DNA of 5,393 bases from Phormidesmis priestleyi (GTDB lineage Bacteria > Cyanobacteriota > Cyanobacteriia > Phormidesmidales > Phormidesmidaceae), in assembly GCA_003242115.1 (NCBI GenBank), contig QBMP01000192.1, positions 3,580 to 8,972 of the forward strand, in the 5' to 3' direction. This document shows positions 1 through 4,855 of this stretch, piece by piece. The stretch's first letter is position 1. Each line of letters starts with the position of its first letter. The notes beneath the pieces were generated by a model. It was not told where the DNA came from, made no database searches, and saw only the letters and a program-made list of their open reading frames with translations. The position numbers and the translations under genes are program-made.

Positions 1-245
1 CTGCTGAGCTGATCAGCCAATGGCAGATTCTGGTCACAACTGGCGGATTGAATGCGATCGCCATTGCCTTTCAGATGCTGGCTTTGCCGCTGGCCCCGGT
101 CGCTCAAGTGATCGCAGTTAAGCGCATGAGCGCTTTGCTCTCGGTGCTAATCGGTCATTTTTTCTTCGGCGAAAAAGGACTGCAAGCGAGACTGACTGGC
201 GCAGCCATTATGGTAAGCGGCGTGGTGATCATGGCGCTCAGGTGA
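1..245 (+). CDS. EamA/DMT-family transporter, C-terminal part (5' end outside window)
   Basis: This is the C-terminal ~80 residues of an integral membrane protein, open from the window edge (frame starting at base 3) to a TGA at 243-245. Three hydrophobic segments are visible: one around LNAIAIAFQMLALPLAP, one around VIAVKRMSALLSVLIGHFFF, and a last one around LTGAAIMVSGVVIMAL, followed at once by the stop. The charged FFFGEKGLQARLTGAA stretch between the last two helices is typical of the end of the second EamA repeat in drug/metabolite transporters. In that pattern a Gly-Glu at a helix end precedes a final Gly-rich helix. The substrate cannot be inferred from this fragment. An internal TTG at 48 is not a credible start because coding sequence continues upstream of it. 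A HIP1 site lies inside the gene at 54-61. The family call is firm and the function within it is open. Confidence 0.8.
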   Translation, partial: AELISQWQILVTTGGLNAIAIAFQMLALPLAPVAQVIAVKRMSALLSVLIGHFFFGEKGLQARLTGAAIMVSGVVIMALR

Positions 246-331
246 ATGTGCTGCTACAGTAATAGTCATCGGTAGCGATTTGGATTAATACGAATCATCA
301 AATTGTGACGATAAGTTTGCGATTTTCTGTG

Positions 332-345
332 ATCTGATTTCAGAT
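332..345. repeat. Perfect inverted repeat ATCTGA-TT-TCAGAT upstream of rbp copy 1
   Basis: Two 6-bp arms (332-337 and 340-345) are separated by two bases. They lie just upstream of TATAAG (350-355), the best -10-like hexamer in this leader. No matching -35 hexamer is present at 16-18 bp, so the promoter assignment is weak. The position would suit a regulator-binding site. In RNA the two-base loop is too tight for a good hairpin, so a DNA role is likelier. The rest of 246-331 holds only weak AT-rich dyads. Confidence 0.35.
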
Positions 346-488
346 TCGCTATAAGATATAGATAGAAGAACTCGATTATCGGCTACAGGTTTGCTTTTCT
401 GTTTTCAAAGGTTTTCCCTTGATTTTTACAGGCTTCCGTCCGACTTATCATTCTCAATACCCTGTTTTAATTTCTGGAGACTATTTGT
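342..488 (+). promoter_or_regulatory. Long AT-rich 5' leader of rbp copy 1
   Basis: The 5' leader shares four ordered short blocks with the leader of copy 2: AGATTCGC (342-349), CTTTTCTGTTTT (394-405), TTCTCAAT (451-458) and TGGAGACT (475-482). The spacing between blocks differs, while the sequence around them has diverged. The last block contains the Shine-Dalgarno GGAGA (476-480), 8 bases before ATG. Cold-inducible cyanobacterial rbp genes are known to have long leaders. That this leader regulates expression is an inference from conservation between the two copies. Confidence 0.45.
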
Positions 489-743
489 ATGGGCGTTTAT
501 GTAGGAAATCTTTCCTATGACGTGACAGAGGCCGACCTTAACGGCGTCTTTGCCGAGCACGGCACCGTCAAGCGCGTAACCCTTCCCACAGATCGCGAAA
601 CTGGTCGTGTACGCGGTTTTGCCTTTGTAGATCTCAATAGCGATGCTGAAGAGCAGGCTGCTATTGATGCGCTCGACGGCGCTGAGTGGATGGGCCGCGA
701 CCTGCGAGTGAACAAAGCCAAGCCTCGTGAGCCTCGCAACTAG
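489..743 (+). CDS. RRM-domain RNA-binding protein (cyanobacterial Rbp family), copy 1
   Basis: This 84-residue protein is almost entirely one RNA recognition motif. RNP2 is VYVGNL (residues 3-8) and RNP1 is RGFAFVDL (42-49), both with the aromatic residues that stack on RNA bases (Tyr4, Phe44, Phe46). The PTDRETGR loop (33-40) and the closing GAEWMGRDLRVNKAKPRE are typical of cyanobacterial Rbp proteins. The glycine-rich tail of the cold-induced RbpA type is absent; the protein ends in a short basic KPREPRN. Members of this family are single-stranded RNA-binding proteins. Some are cold-induced, and in Synechocystis some help place photosystem mRNAs near thylakoids. The ATG at 489 is supported by GGAGA 8 bases upstream and by the conserved MxVYVGNL start. 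The protein is 79/84 identical to the copy at 1023-1277, and the gene is probably transcribed from its own leader. Confidence 0.95.
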   Translation: MGVYVGNLSYDVTEADLNGVFAEHGTVKRVTLPTDRETGRVRGFAFVDLNSDAEEQAAIDALDGAEWMGRDLRVNKAKPREPRN

Positions 744-755
744 GTCAACGCTGAG

Positions 756-776
756 CCAGTATTAAGCCAATACTGG
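756..776 (+). terminator. Hairpin after rbp copy 1
   Basis: CCAGTATT (756-763) and AATACTGG (769-776) form a perfect 8-bp stem with a 5-base loop, starting 13 bases after the stop codon. No U-tract follows, so this is not a canonical intrinsic terminator. It may protect the 3' end, act as a weak terminator, or allow partial read-through towards copy 2. Its symmetry makes it equally stable on either strand, but only the plus strand has a gene immediately upstream. Confidence 0.5.
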
Positions 777-868
777 GTTCAAAGCTAGGCCAAAATCTAA
801 GTCAATACATTCTTTATTTCATTCCTGCTTGCTAAGTTTTTCTAGACTGAATTTTTGTTGGATACGCT

Positions 869-898
869 ATTGCTGTTCGAGTTTTGTTACTCAGCAAT
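869..898 (+). promoter_or_regulatory. Predicted leader hairpin 1 upstream of rbp copy 2
   Basis: ATTGCTG (869-875) pairs perfectly with CAGCAAT (892-898). An additional AGT/ACT pairing (880-882 with 889-891) is possible inside after a 4-base bulge. Whether it lies in the transcript depends on a start site that I could not place; no convincing -35/-10 pair is visible between 744 and 930. Confidence 0.3.
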
Positions 899-925
899 TA
901 GATCAGCCAACCCAATATTCCGATT

Positions 926-956
926 AGCCTTAGATTCGCAAGAGAGTCTTAAGGCT
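926..956 (+). promoter_or_regulatory. Predicted leader hairpin 2 upstream of rbp copy 2
   Basis: AGCCTTA (926-932) pairs perfectly with TAAGGCT (950-956) around a 17-base loop. The loop contains most of the AGATTCGC block (932-939) shared with the copy 1 leader. A structure presenting a conserved block in its loop would suit RNA-level regulation, possibly by the RRM protein itself, but this is speculative. Confidence 0.35.
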
Positions 957-1022
957 TGTTTTGTTTGTCACTTTTCTGTTTTTTCTCGTTCTTTATTTTC
1001 TCAATTTTTGGAGACTCTTGTT
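957..1022 (+). promoter_or_regulatory. T-rich proximal leader and ribosome binding site of rbp copy 2
   Basis: The leader repeats three of the copy 1 blocks in the same order: CTTTTCTGTTTT (971-982), TTCTCAAT (998-1005) and TGGAGACT (1009-1016). GGAGA (1010-1014) lies exactly 8 bases before the ATG at 1023, the same spacing as in copy 1. This settles the start against an upstream in-frame TTG at 855, which would add 56 non-conserved residues. The stretch is strongly pyrimidine-rich on the coding strand. Confidence 0.55.
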
Positions 1023-1277
1023 ATGGGCGTTTATGTTGGAAACCTTTCCTACGACGTGACTGAAGCTGATTTGAGCGGTGTATTTGCCGAGTACGGAACG
1101 GTTAAGCGTCTGACGCTACCGACTGACCGGGAAACAGGCCGTGTCCGTGGTTTTGCCTTTGTTGACTTGGGTAGCGATGCTGAAGAGCAAGCCGCCATTG
1201 ACGCACTCGACGGCGCTGAGTGGATGGGCCGCGATCTGCGCGTGAACAAAGCTAAGCCCCGTGAGCCTCGCCGCTAG
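1023..1277 (+). CDS. RRM-domain RNA-binding protein (cyanobacterial Rbp family), copy 2
   Basis: This second 84-residue single-RRM protein has the same RNP2 (VYVGNL, 3-8), RNP1 (RGFAFVDL, 42-49) and basic tail as copy 1. Only five residues differ: Asn18Ser, His24Tyr, Val30Leu, Asn50Gly and Asn84Arg. None falls in the RNP aromatic positions, so RNA specificity should be close to that of copy 1. His24Tyr and Val30Leu lie near the helix 1/strand 2 junction. At DNA level 41 of 84 codons differ, 36 of them silently, so the duplication is not recent but the protein is under tight constraint. Copy 2 has its own leader and is followed by a strong terminator, so the pair may be made from separate transcripts or with read-through from copy 1. 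The two copies may differ in expression timing, which the sequence cannot show. Confidence 0.95.
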   Translation: MGVYVGNLSYDVTEADLSGVFAEYGTVKRLTLPTDRETGRVRGFAFVDLGSDAEEQAAIDALDGAEWMGRDLRVNKAKPREPRR

Positions 1278-1285
1278 GCAGGTAT

Positions 1286-1344
1286 CTGAACTGTTAACGG
1301 TTCAGTAACTACTGGATAGATTTGATCGATTAAAAGAATTAATC
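1286..1344 (+). other. Two small hairpins in the 3' UTR of rbp copy 2
   Basis: CTGAAC (1286-1291) pairs with GTTCAG (1300-1305), and GATTAA (1328-1333) pairs with TTAATC (1339-1344) over a 5-base loop. Both sit between the stop codon and the intrinsic terminator, so the 3' end of this mRNA is probably well structured. No function is evident beyond possible stability. Confidence 0.35.
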
Positions 1345-1350
1345 AAGTCG

Positions 1351-1387
1351 AAAGAGCTTCAGGCAATAAACCGTCTGGAGCTTTTTT
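1351..1387 (+). terminator. Intrinsic terminator of rbp copy 2
   Basis: GAGCTTCAGGC (1354-1364) pairs with GTCTGGAGCTT (1373-1383) over an 8-base loop, with three G·U wobbles. It is followed by a six-T run (1382-1387) and preceded by AAA that can extend the stem. On the opposite strand the wobbles become A·C mismatches, so the structure is directional. It terminates plus-strand transcription rather than the converging minus-strand gene. Confidence 0.85.
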
Positions 1388-1434
1388 GTTAGTATTTTTT
1401 CTGACGTTTTTGAGCTGATCTGCTGCTCTAACAA

Positions 1435-1490
1435 TGTGATGAGCGCATTGTGATGAGCGCATTGTGATGAGCGCATTGTGATGGGCGTTG
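1435..1490. repeat. 14-bp tandem repeat, three perfect copies plus a decayed fourth
   Basis: The unit TGTGATGAGCGCAT is present without mismatch at 1435-1448, 1449-1462 and 1463-1476. A fourth copy at 1477-1490 matches at 10 of 14 positions. The array lies in the spacer between converging genes, 8 bases beyond the stop of the HepT-like gene. The period is not a multiple of three, consistent with non-coding DNA. Three exact copies imply recent slippage or homogenisation. Confidence 0.9.
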
Positions 1491-1498
1491 CAGCGGCT

Positions 1499-1873
1499 TC
1501 AGACTTGGGGTATTTGGTCAGAGAAAAAGTCTTCTGGCCTAGTTGACACTCTCGCTCTGAGCGCTTTAATCAAAGCAGGAATTTCTGTTTGAATCAAGGC
1601 CCAGACCTGATCTTCATCCAGCGTGTTATCTGCTCGCATGATTCGACTTTTGAGCGTAGTCATCGCTGACCAGTCAATGCGGCTGATGTCTTGACGGGTT
1701 GTTTCAGAAATTCGCCGTGAGGACTTGGTGATCGTGAGTAATCGGCGAATAACAGAATCCTGTAGCCGGATGTCTTGATAGAAGTCTTGAATGGAACAAT
1801 GAGCAGTGCAGGCTTGAATGCGCTGCGCTGAATGAAGCATATCGACTAGGTATTGGCTGTCTTTTGGCTGCAT
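1499..1873 (-). CDS. HepT/DUF86-like protein with substituted RNase motif
   Basis: This small all-helical protein (124 residues from the ATG at 1873) follows the DUF86/HepT pattern. It has DxxYLVDMLHSAQRI (residues 5-19), SIQDFYQDIRLQDSVIRRL (27-45), Trp68, and a C-terminal EDQVWALIQTEIPALIKAL like the family's vWeiiqxdlPxLi ending. HepT proteins are RNases or AMPylated toxins paired with a minimal nucleotidyltransferase (MntA), and act through an RX4-6H motif. Here the aligned Arg is Lys75 and the His is Arg80 (KSRIMR), the following Tyr is replaced, and the family's GEA is TKS (49-51). The fold looks kept but the known RNase site does not. No MntA gene is adjacent; the neighbour upstream is the helicase, whose stop is about 160 bases away. 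I chose the ATG at 1873 because the family starts just before the DxxYL motif. A GTG at 1930 (AAGGA 12 bases upstream) and an ATG at 1897 are in-frame alternatives. Confidence 0.65.
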   Translation of the reverse strand: MQPKDSQYLVDMLHSAQRIQACTAHCSIQDFYQDIRLQDSVIRRLLTITKSSRRISETTRQDISRIDWSAMTTLKSRIMRADNTLDEDQVWALIQTEIPALIKALRARVSTRPEDFFSDQIPQV

Positions 1874-1896
1874 ACTCTGGCTGCACTCTGGCTGCA
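1865..1896. repeat. 11-bp tandem duplication at the start of the HepT-like gene
   Basis: CTCTGGCTGCA occurs twice in direct tandem (1875-1885 and 1886-1896), and a partial third copy, TGGCTGCA, lies at 1865-1872. On the minus strand each copy reads as a CAGCCA-type MQP start region. Since 11 is not a multiple of three, gain or loss of one unit would shift the frame of any start codon upstream of the array (GTG 1930, ATG 1897) but leave the ATG at 1873 intact. Confidence 0.85.
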
Positions 1897-1982
1897 TAGT
1901 GTAGATGAGGGCATCAAACTCTATTCTCACCGCTCTATTCTATCCTTGGTCTTAAAGCTGCTTAATACTTCGACATAATTAG

Positions 1983-2021
1983 TTGATTAGATTCATTGAT
2001 TAGACTAATTGACTAGACTAA
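1983..2021. repeat. 13-bp tandem repeat, three copies
   Basis: TTGATTAGATTCA (1983-1995), TTGATTAGACTAA (1996-2008) and TTGACTAGACTAA (2009-2021) follow one another directly. Neighbouring copies differ by two bases and one base. The array fills most of the spacer downstream of the helicase stop and upstream of the HepT-like gene, next to a HIP1 site. No hairpin terminator is evident there. Confidence 0.85.
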
Positions 2022-2025
2022 TGGC

Positions 2026-2033
2026 GCGATCGC
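2026..2033. repeat. HIP1 palindrome at the helicase stop codon
   Basis: GCGATCGC overlaps by one base the TAG stop of the helicase (2035-2033 on the minus strand). HIP1 is a hallmark of many cyanobacterial genomes. Other copies are at 54-61, 2633-2640 and 3234-3241. Confidence 0.9.
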
Positions 2034-4705
2034 TATCCAGCACTTTCGTTCACAGGAAAGCGATCAAGTAGGAAGGCGGCTTGGCGGGCGGTCGCTTTGA
2101 CCGCACTCGGCAGGAAGGGAACGTAGGGAATTTGAGACAAAAAGTCGAGCGTACGGCGCAAAATACGGACAATATCGCCTTCATCCAAGCTGGTGTTGTC
2201 ACAGAGATCGGCCCATTCGGTTTCGAGTGCCCATTGCTCGACTAGCGCAATTAGATCCCACTCTAGCGCCACCGGAATTTGAATATCTTGCCGCCGCTGC
2301 TCTTGAAAAATGCGTCGTCTGAGGCCGCGTAGCCCTTCTAGCGCTTCGATTACAGGGCTGGTGGGCTGAAAGCGAATCCAGGTATCGGGGCGGCTGTTTT
2401 CCATCAAAATGCCCGCACAGGCAGCGGCAAATTGCTGAGGCTCTAGCGCGTCAAGTTCGCCTGAGTTGACAGCAAGGCCGAGCCATAGCTCATTGTCACC
2501 GCGAATAGCAGCGCAGAGCTGCCCTAGCTCAGTCGGAGCATTGTCTTCTAAGCATTCAAAGTTTTCGAGCACCTGCATCAGGCCGACAAATTCTTGCCAG
2601 TAGCGGTGGGTTTGGCCTTCGTATTTTTGAGCGCGATCGCGCCTTTCTTCCTGCAACCTTCTCAGCCGCTGCTGCTGTTTCAAAATTGCTTTCGGGTTCT
2701 CCATTTGACCGAGCGGATTTTCGGCGATTTTGTTCATCACTGCTTCTACCTTTTGGCGCTGAGCTTGGACTTCAGGGGCTTGCGCTTCGCTGCCCATCAT
2801 TTGCAGCCGCTCAGCCGGTATTTTATCCAGCATTTGAGCCACTACCGCCGCTGTTTCCGCATCGCCTTTACGAGTGGAACCAGGAGCCTTAGCCAGAGCA
2901 GCCGGTGGAATCAGCGCATCAGCAGCGCGCAGCCGATCCAAATCGCTATGCAGCATCGCTACATCTTTAACTGTTGCGATATACCAACGGTTGTTTTGAC
3001 CTAAGCAGACCAACAAAGGAAATTGTCCGGGCCCAGCTTGCTTGCTTACCAACACCGCTGGCATGGGCACAGGCAGCTTAATGTTTTTACCTTTGAGTGA
3101 GAGTAGCGTGCCCGACATCGCAAATGAAACCGCGACCGGATCAATTCCAGGCCCATTTTCGGCGGCTTGTTGTTGCAATATTTTCAGCAGTCTCTGTTCT
3201 TCTTTGAGCCAGCCACGCAGCTTTTCATAGTCAGCGATCGCCTCCTCGTCCACATAGGCAACCTGATCTTGTAGAACCGCAATCTCTCTTTCTACCGTCT
3301 CAAGCGCCTGCTTCTGCGGCCTCAAACCCAGCGTCGCCAAGTACTGCCCAAAGCTACGCTCAATTAGCTCCTGCGCTTCTTCAACCGTATGAATTTGCAG
3401 CAGGTTTAGCACCATCCCGTAGCTCGGGGTAAACTGGCTCACCAACGGATCGGGCGGTGACAAGGCCAACTTCGCCGCTTCTTGTGCCCCTTCAAAAGGT
3501 GATTCTACCGTGACGACATGGCCTTCTTTATCCATCCCTCGTCGACCAGCCCTGCCCGACATCTGCAAAAATTCTGACGCATGAAGCAGCCGGTGTCCGT
3601 CATCCGTCCGCTTAGAAAGACTGTTAATCACCGTAGTCCGAGCAGGCATGTTGATCCCGGCGGCTAACGTTTCGGTCGCAAAAACAACTTTGATCAAACC
3701 AGCCTGAAACAACTCTTCAACCAAACTCTTCCAAGCAGGCAAAATTCCGGCATGGTGAGCGGCAATCCCCCGGTATAAGGGCGTCAGCTGATTGGCCCGA
3801 ACAGCATCAGGATTTTTCTGCAAAAAGGCATCAATCCGGCGCTTTAGCATCTCTGACTCGGCGGCAGTGACTAAGTTCATCTGAGCAACAGCTTGAACAG
3901 ATTTGTCACAGCCTTTACGGCTAAAAATAAAGTAAATGGCGGGCAGCATGTCTTTTTGCTGCAATTGACTCACAATGCCGGGTAGGGTTGCCCCTGCGGG
4001 CGGCTTCTTTTGACCGCGCTGATGGCGGGCAGGCTTGCGGTAGTTCTTTAGCTTGGGATGAAGACTGCTGTTTTGCGAATTGAGCAGCGGGAAGATCCCT
4101 TTTTCGACGGCGAAGTGAAAGTTCAGCGGCACCGGGCGAAAATCTGAATAAATTAGGCGGGGAGGGGCATGCACTTCGGCAATCCAGTCCGTAAGCTGGC
4201 CGCCATTGGCGACGGTTGCAGAAAGGCCCACAAGCTGCACTTCAGGCGGGCAGTAAATCACCGATTCTTCCCAGACGGTGCCCCTCTGACGGTCATTCAT
4301 GTAATGGCATTCATCTAGCACAACGGCCTGTACGCCTTGCAAAGAGGTACCGACCTCGCCAATGGTGGTGCCATAGAGCATGTTACGAAAGATTTCGGTG
4401 GTCATTACCACAATCGGCGCATCGCGGTTGACGGAGCTATCGCCTGTGAGCAGGCCGACGTTCTTATCGCCAAAGGTATGCCTGAAATCTCGCAGTTTTT
4501 GGTTAGAAAGCGCCTTTAGCGGCGTGGTATAAAATACCCGCTTGCCCATTGCTAGCGCCCGATGAATCGCGTACTCACCGACCAGCGTTTTACCGGAGCC
4601 AGTCGGCGCGCAGACAATCACCGATTCGCCTTGGTTGAGCGCTGCTATAGCCTCTAGCTGAAAATCGTCTAGCGGAAAGGGAAATAGGGTTTCGGGCGCT
4701 AACAC
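2033..4705 (-). CDS. Ski2-like DExH-box RNA helicase with DSHCT domain (ISE2-related)
   Basis: This 890-residue ATP-dependent RNA helicase of superfamily 2 has a complete motor: DDFQ (13-16), Walker A APTGSGKT (33-40), TTPLKALSNQK (60-70), Walker B DECH (131-134), SAT (162-164), the RecA2 strand AIYFIFSRKGCD (256-267), ATETLAAGINMPAR (343-356) and motif VI QMSGRAGRRG (381-390). A basic, probably disordered linker lies at about 208-242. After the winged-helix region come helical arms (about 462-515 and 640-705) around a beta-rich segment (about 530-590), placed like the arch/KOW insertion of Mtr4 and Ski2. A DSHCT-type helical domain (about 715-885) closes the protein. Family members unwind structured RNA during rRNA and mRNA processing; plant ISE2 is the plastid relative. 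GTG at 4705 is the only possible start, since an in-frame TAG lies two codons upstream and FPFPLDDFQ begins the conserved region. The only purine-rich SD-like site, GAGGAG, is 22 bases away, too far to be a normal ribosome binding site. Confidence 0.96.
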   Translation of the reverse strand: MLAPETLFPFPLDDFQLEAIAALNQGESVIVCAPTGSGKTLVGEYAIHRALAMGKRVFYTTPLKALSNQKLRDFRHTFGDKNVGLLTGDSSVNRDAPIVVMTTEIFRNMLYGTTIGEVGTSLQGVQAVVLDECHYMNDRQRGTVWEESVIYCPPEVQLVGLSATVANGGQLTDWIAEVHAPPRLIYSDFRPVPLNFHFAVEKGIFPLLNSQNSSLHPKLKNYRKPARHQRGQKKPPAGATLPGIVSQLQQKDMLPAIYFIFSRKGCDKSVQAVAQMNLVTAAESEMLKRRIDAFLQKNPDAVRANQLTPLYRGIAAHHAGILPAWKSLVEELFQAGLIKVVFATETLAAGINMPARTTVINSLSKRTDDGHRLLHASEFLQMSGRAGRRGMDKEGHVVTVESPFEGAQEAAKLALSPPDPLVSQFTPSYGMVLNLLQIHTVEEAQELIERSFGQYLATLGLRPQKQALETVEREIAVLQDQVAYVDEEAIADYEKLRGWLKEEQRLLKILQQQAAENGPGIDPVAVSFAMSGTLLSLKGKNIKLPVPMPAVLVSKQAGPGQFPLLVCLGQNNRWYIATVKDVAMLHSDLDRLRAADALIPPAALAKAPGSTRKGDAETAAVVAQMLDKIPAERLQMMGSEAQAPEVQAQRQKVEAVMNKIAENPLGQMENPKAILKQQQRLRRLQEERRDRAQKYEGQTHRYWQEFVGLMQVLENFECLEDNAPTELGQLCAAIRGDNELWLGLAVNSGELDALEPQQFAAACAGILMENSRPDTWIRFQPTSPVIEALEGLRGLRRRIFQEQRRQDIQIPVALEWDLIALVEQWALETEWADLCDNTSLDEGDIVRILRRTLDFLSQIPYVPFLPSAVKATARQAAFLLDRFPVNESAG
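2633..2640. repeat. HIP1 site within a 12-bp perfect palindrome
   Basis: This HIP1 lies inside the helicase gene and is extended to GCGCGATCGCGC (2631-2642). The in-frame translation there is an Arg-rich coiled-coil stretch (ERRDRAQK). Confidence 0.9.
3234..3241. repeat. HIP1 site in helicase gene
   Basis: This GCGATCGC lies in the part of the helicase gene that encodes EEAIADYEKL, in the first helical arm. Confidence 0.9.
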
Positions 4706-4751
4706 AGGCTAATGGGGTAAAGGGGAACTCCTCTATTGTGCCAGTTCGCGT

Positions 4752-4813
4752 AAAAGTCGGGGTGAAAGTACTGGTTTGCCTTAGCATTTACCGTTAGATT
4801 CACTCCGACTTTT
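4752..4813. repeat. 15-bp inverted repeat between osmC and the helicase gene
   Basis: AAAAGTCGGGGTGAA (4752-4766) pairs with TTCACTCCGACTTTT (4799-4813) across all 15 positions with a single G·T pair. The spacer is 32 bases. In minus-strand RNA, the direction of both flanking genes, the G·T pair becomes a C·A mismatch, leaving 9 and 5 bp. The stem has A4 on one side and T4 on the other, so it could terminate osmC transcription or cause attenuation before the helicase gene. The large loop is unusual for an intrinsic terminator. A very small mobile-type repeat is an alternative, but no second copy is visible here. Confidence 0.6.
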
Positions 4814-4818
4814 GGCGT

Positions 4819-4837
4819 GGAGTTTGCTATGAACTCC
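4819..4837 (-). terminator. Small hairpin just after osmC
   Basis: GGAGTT (4819-4824) and AACTCC (4832-4837) form a perfect 6-bp stem over a 7-base loop, 18 bases past the osmC stop. It is followed in the minus-strand RNA by the larger inverted repeat at 4752-4813. There is no U-tract directly after it, so termination by this element alone is doubtful. Confidence 0.35.
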
Positions 4838-4855
4838 CCAGGTTTGGTTTTGGGC

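Noticed and set aside
253..276. GCTAC/GTAGC hairpin after the transporter stop as a terminator
   Set aside because: It has only 5 bp, a 14-base loop and no T-run, so it is too weak to call.
515..739. Minus-strand open frame antisense to rbp copy 1 (and a similar one at 1049-1249)
   Set aside because: Both are shadows of the same conserved RRM coding sequence. Their similarity to each other comes from the sense genes, and they show no recognisable family features.
855..1022. In-frame 56-residue N-terminal extension of rbp copy 2 from a TTG at 855
   Set aside because: The family starts at MxVYVGNL, the ATG at 1023 has a well-placed GGAGA, and the extension covers leader blocks shared with copy 1, where no such extension exists.
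1412..1428. GAGC...GCTC dyad as a terminator for the HepT-like gene
   Set aside because: It has only a 4-bp stem and no T-run in the minus direction. No convincing terminator for that gene is visible.
1435..1490. CRISPR array
   Set aside because: The repeats are contiguous 14-bp units with no spacers, so this is a simple tandem repeat.
1704..1886. Alternative minus-strand frame overlapping the HepT-like gene
   Set aside because: It has low-complexity Ser/His content and no family pattern, while the overlapping frame has the DUF86 pattern. Its MQPE start only reflects the 11-bp repeat.
4590..4787. Minus-strand open frame overlapping the helicase start
   Set aside because: It is out of frame with the conserved FPFPLDDFQ and Walker A sequence and contains no recognisable domain.
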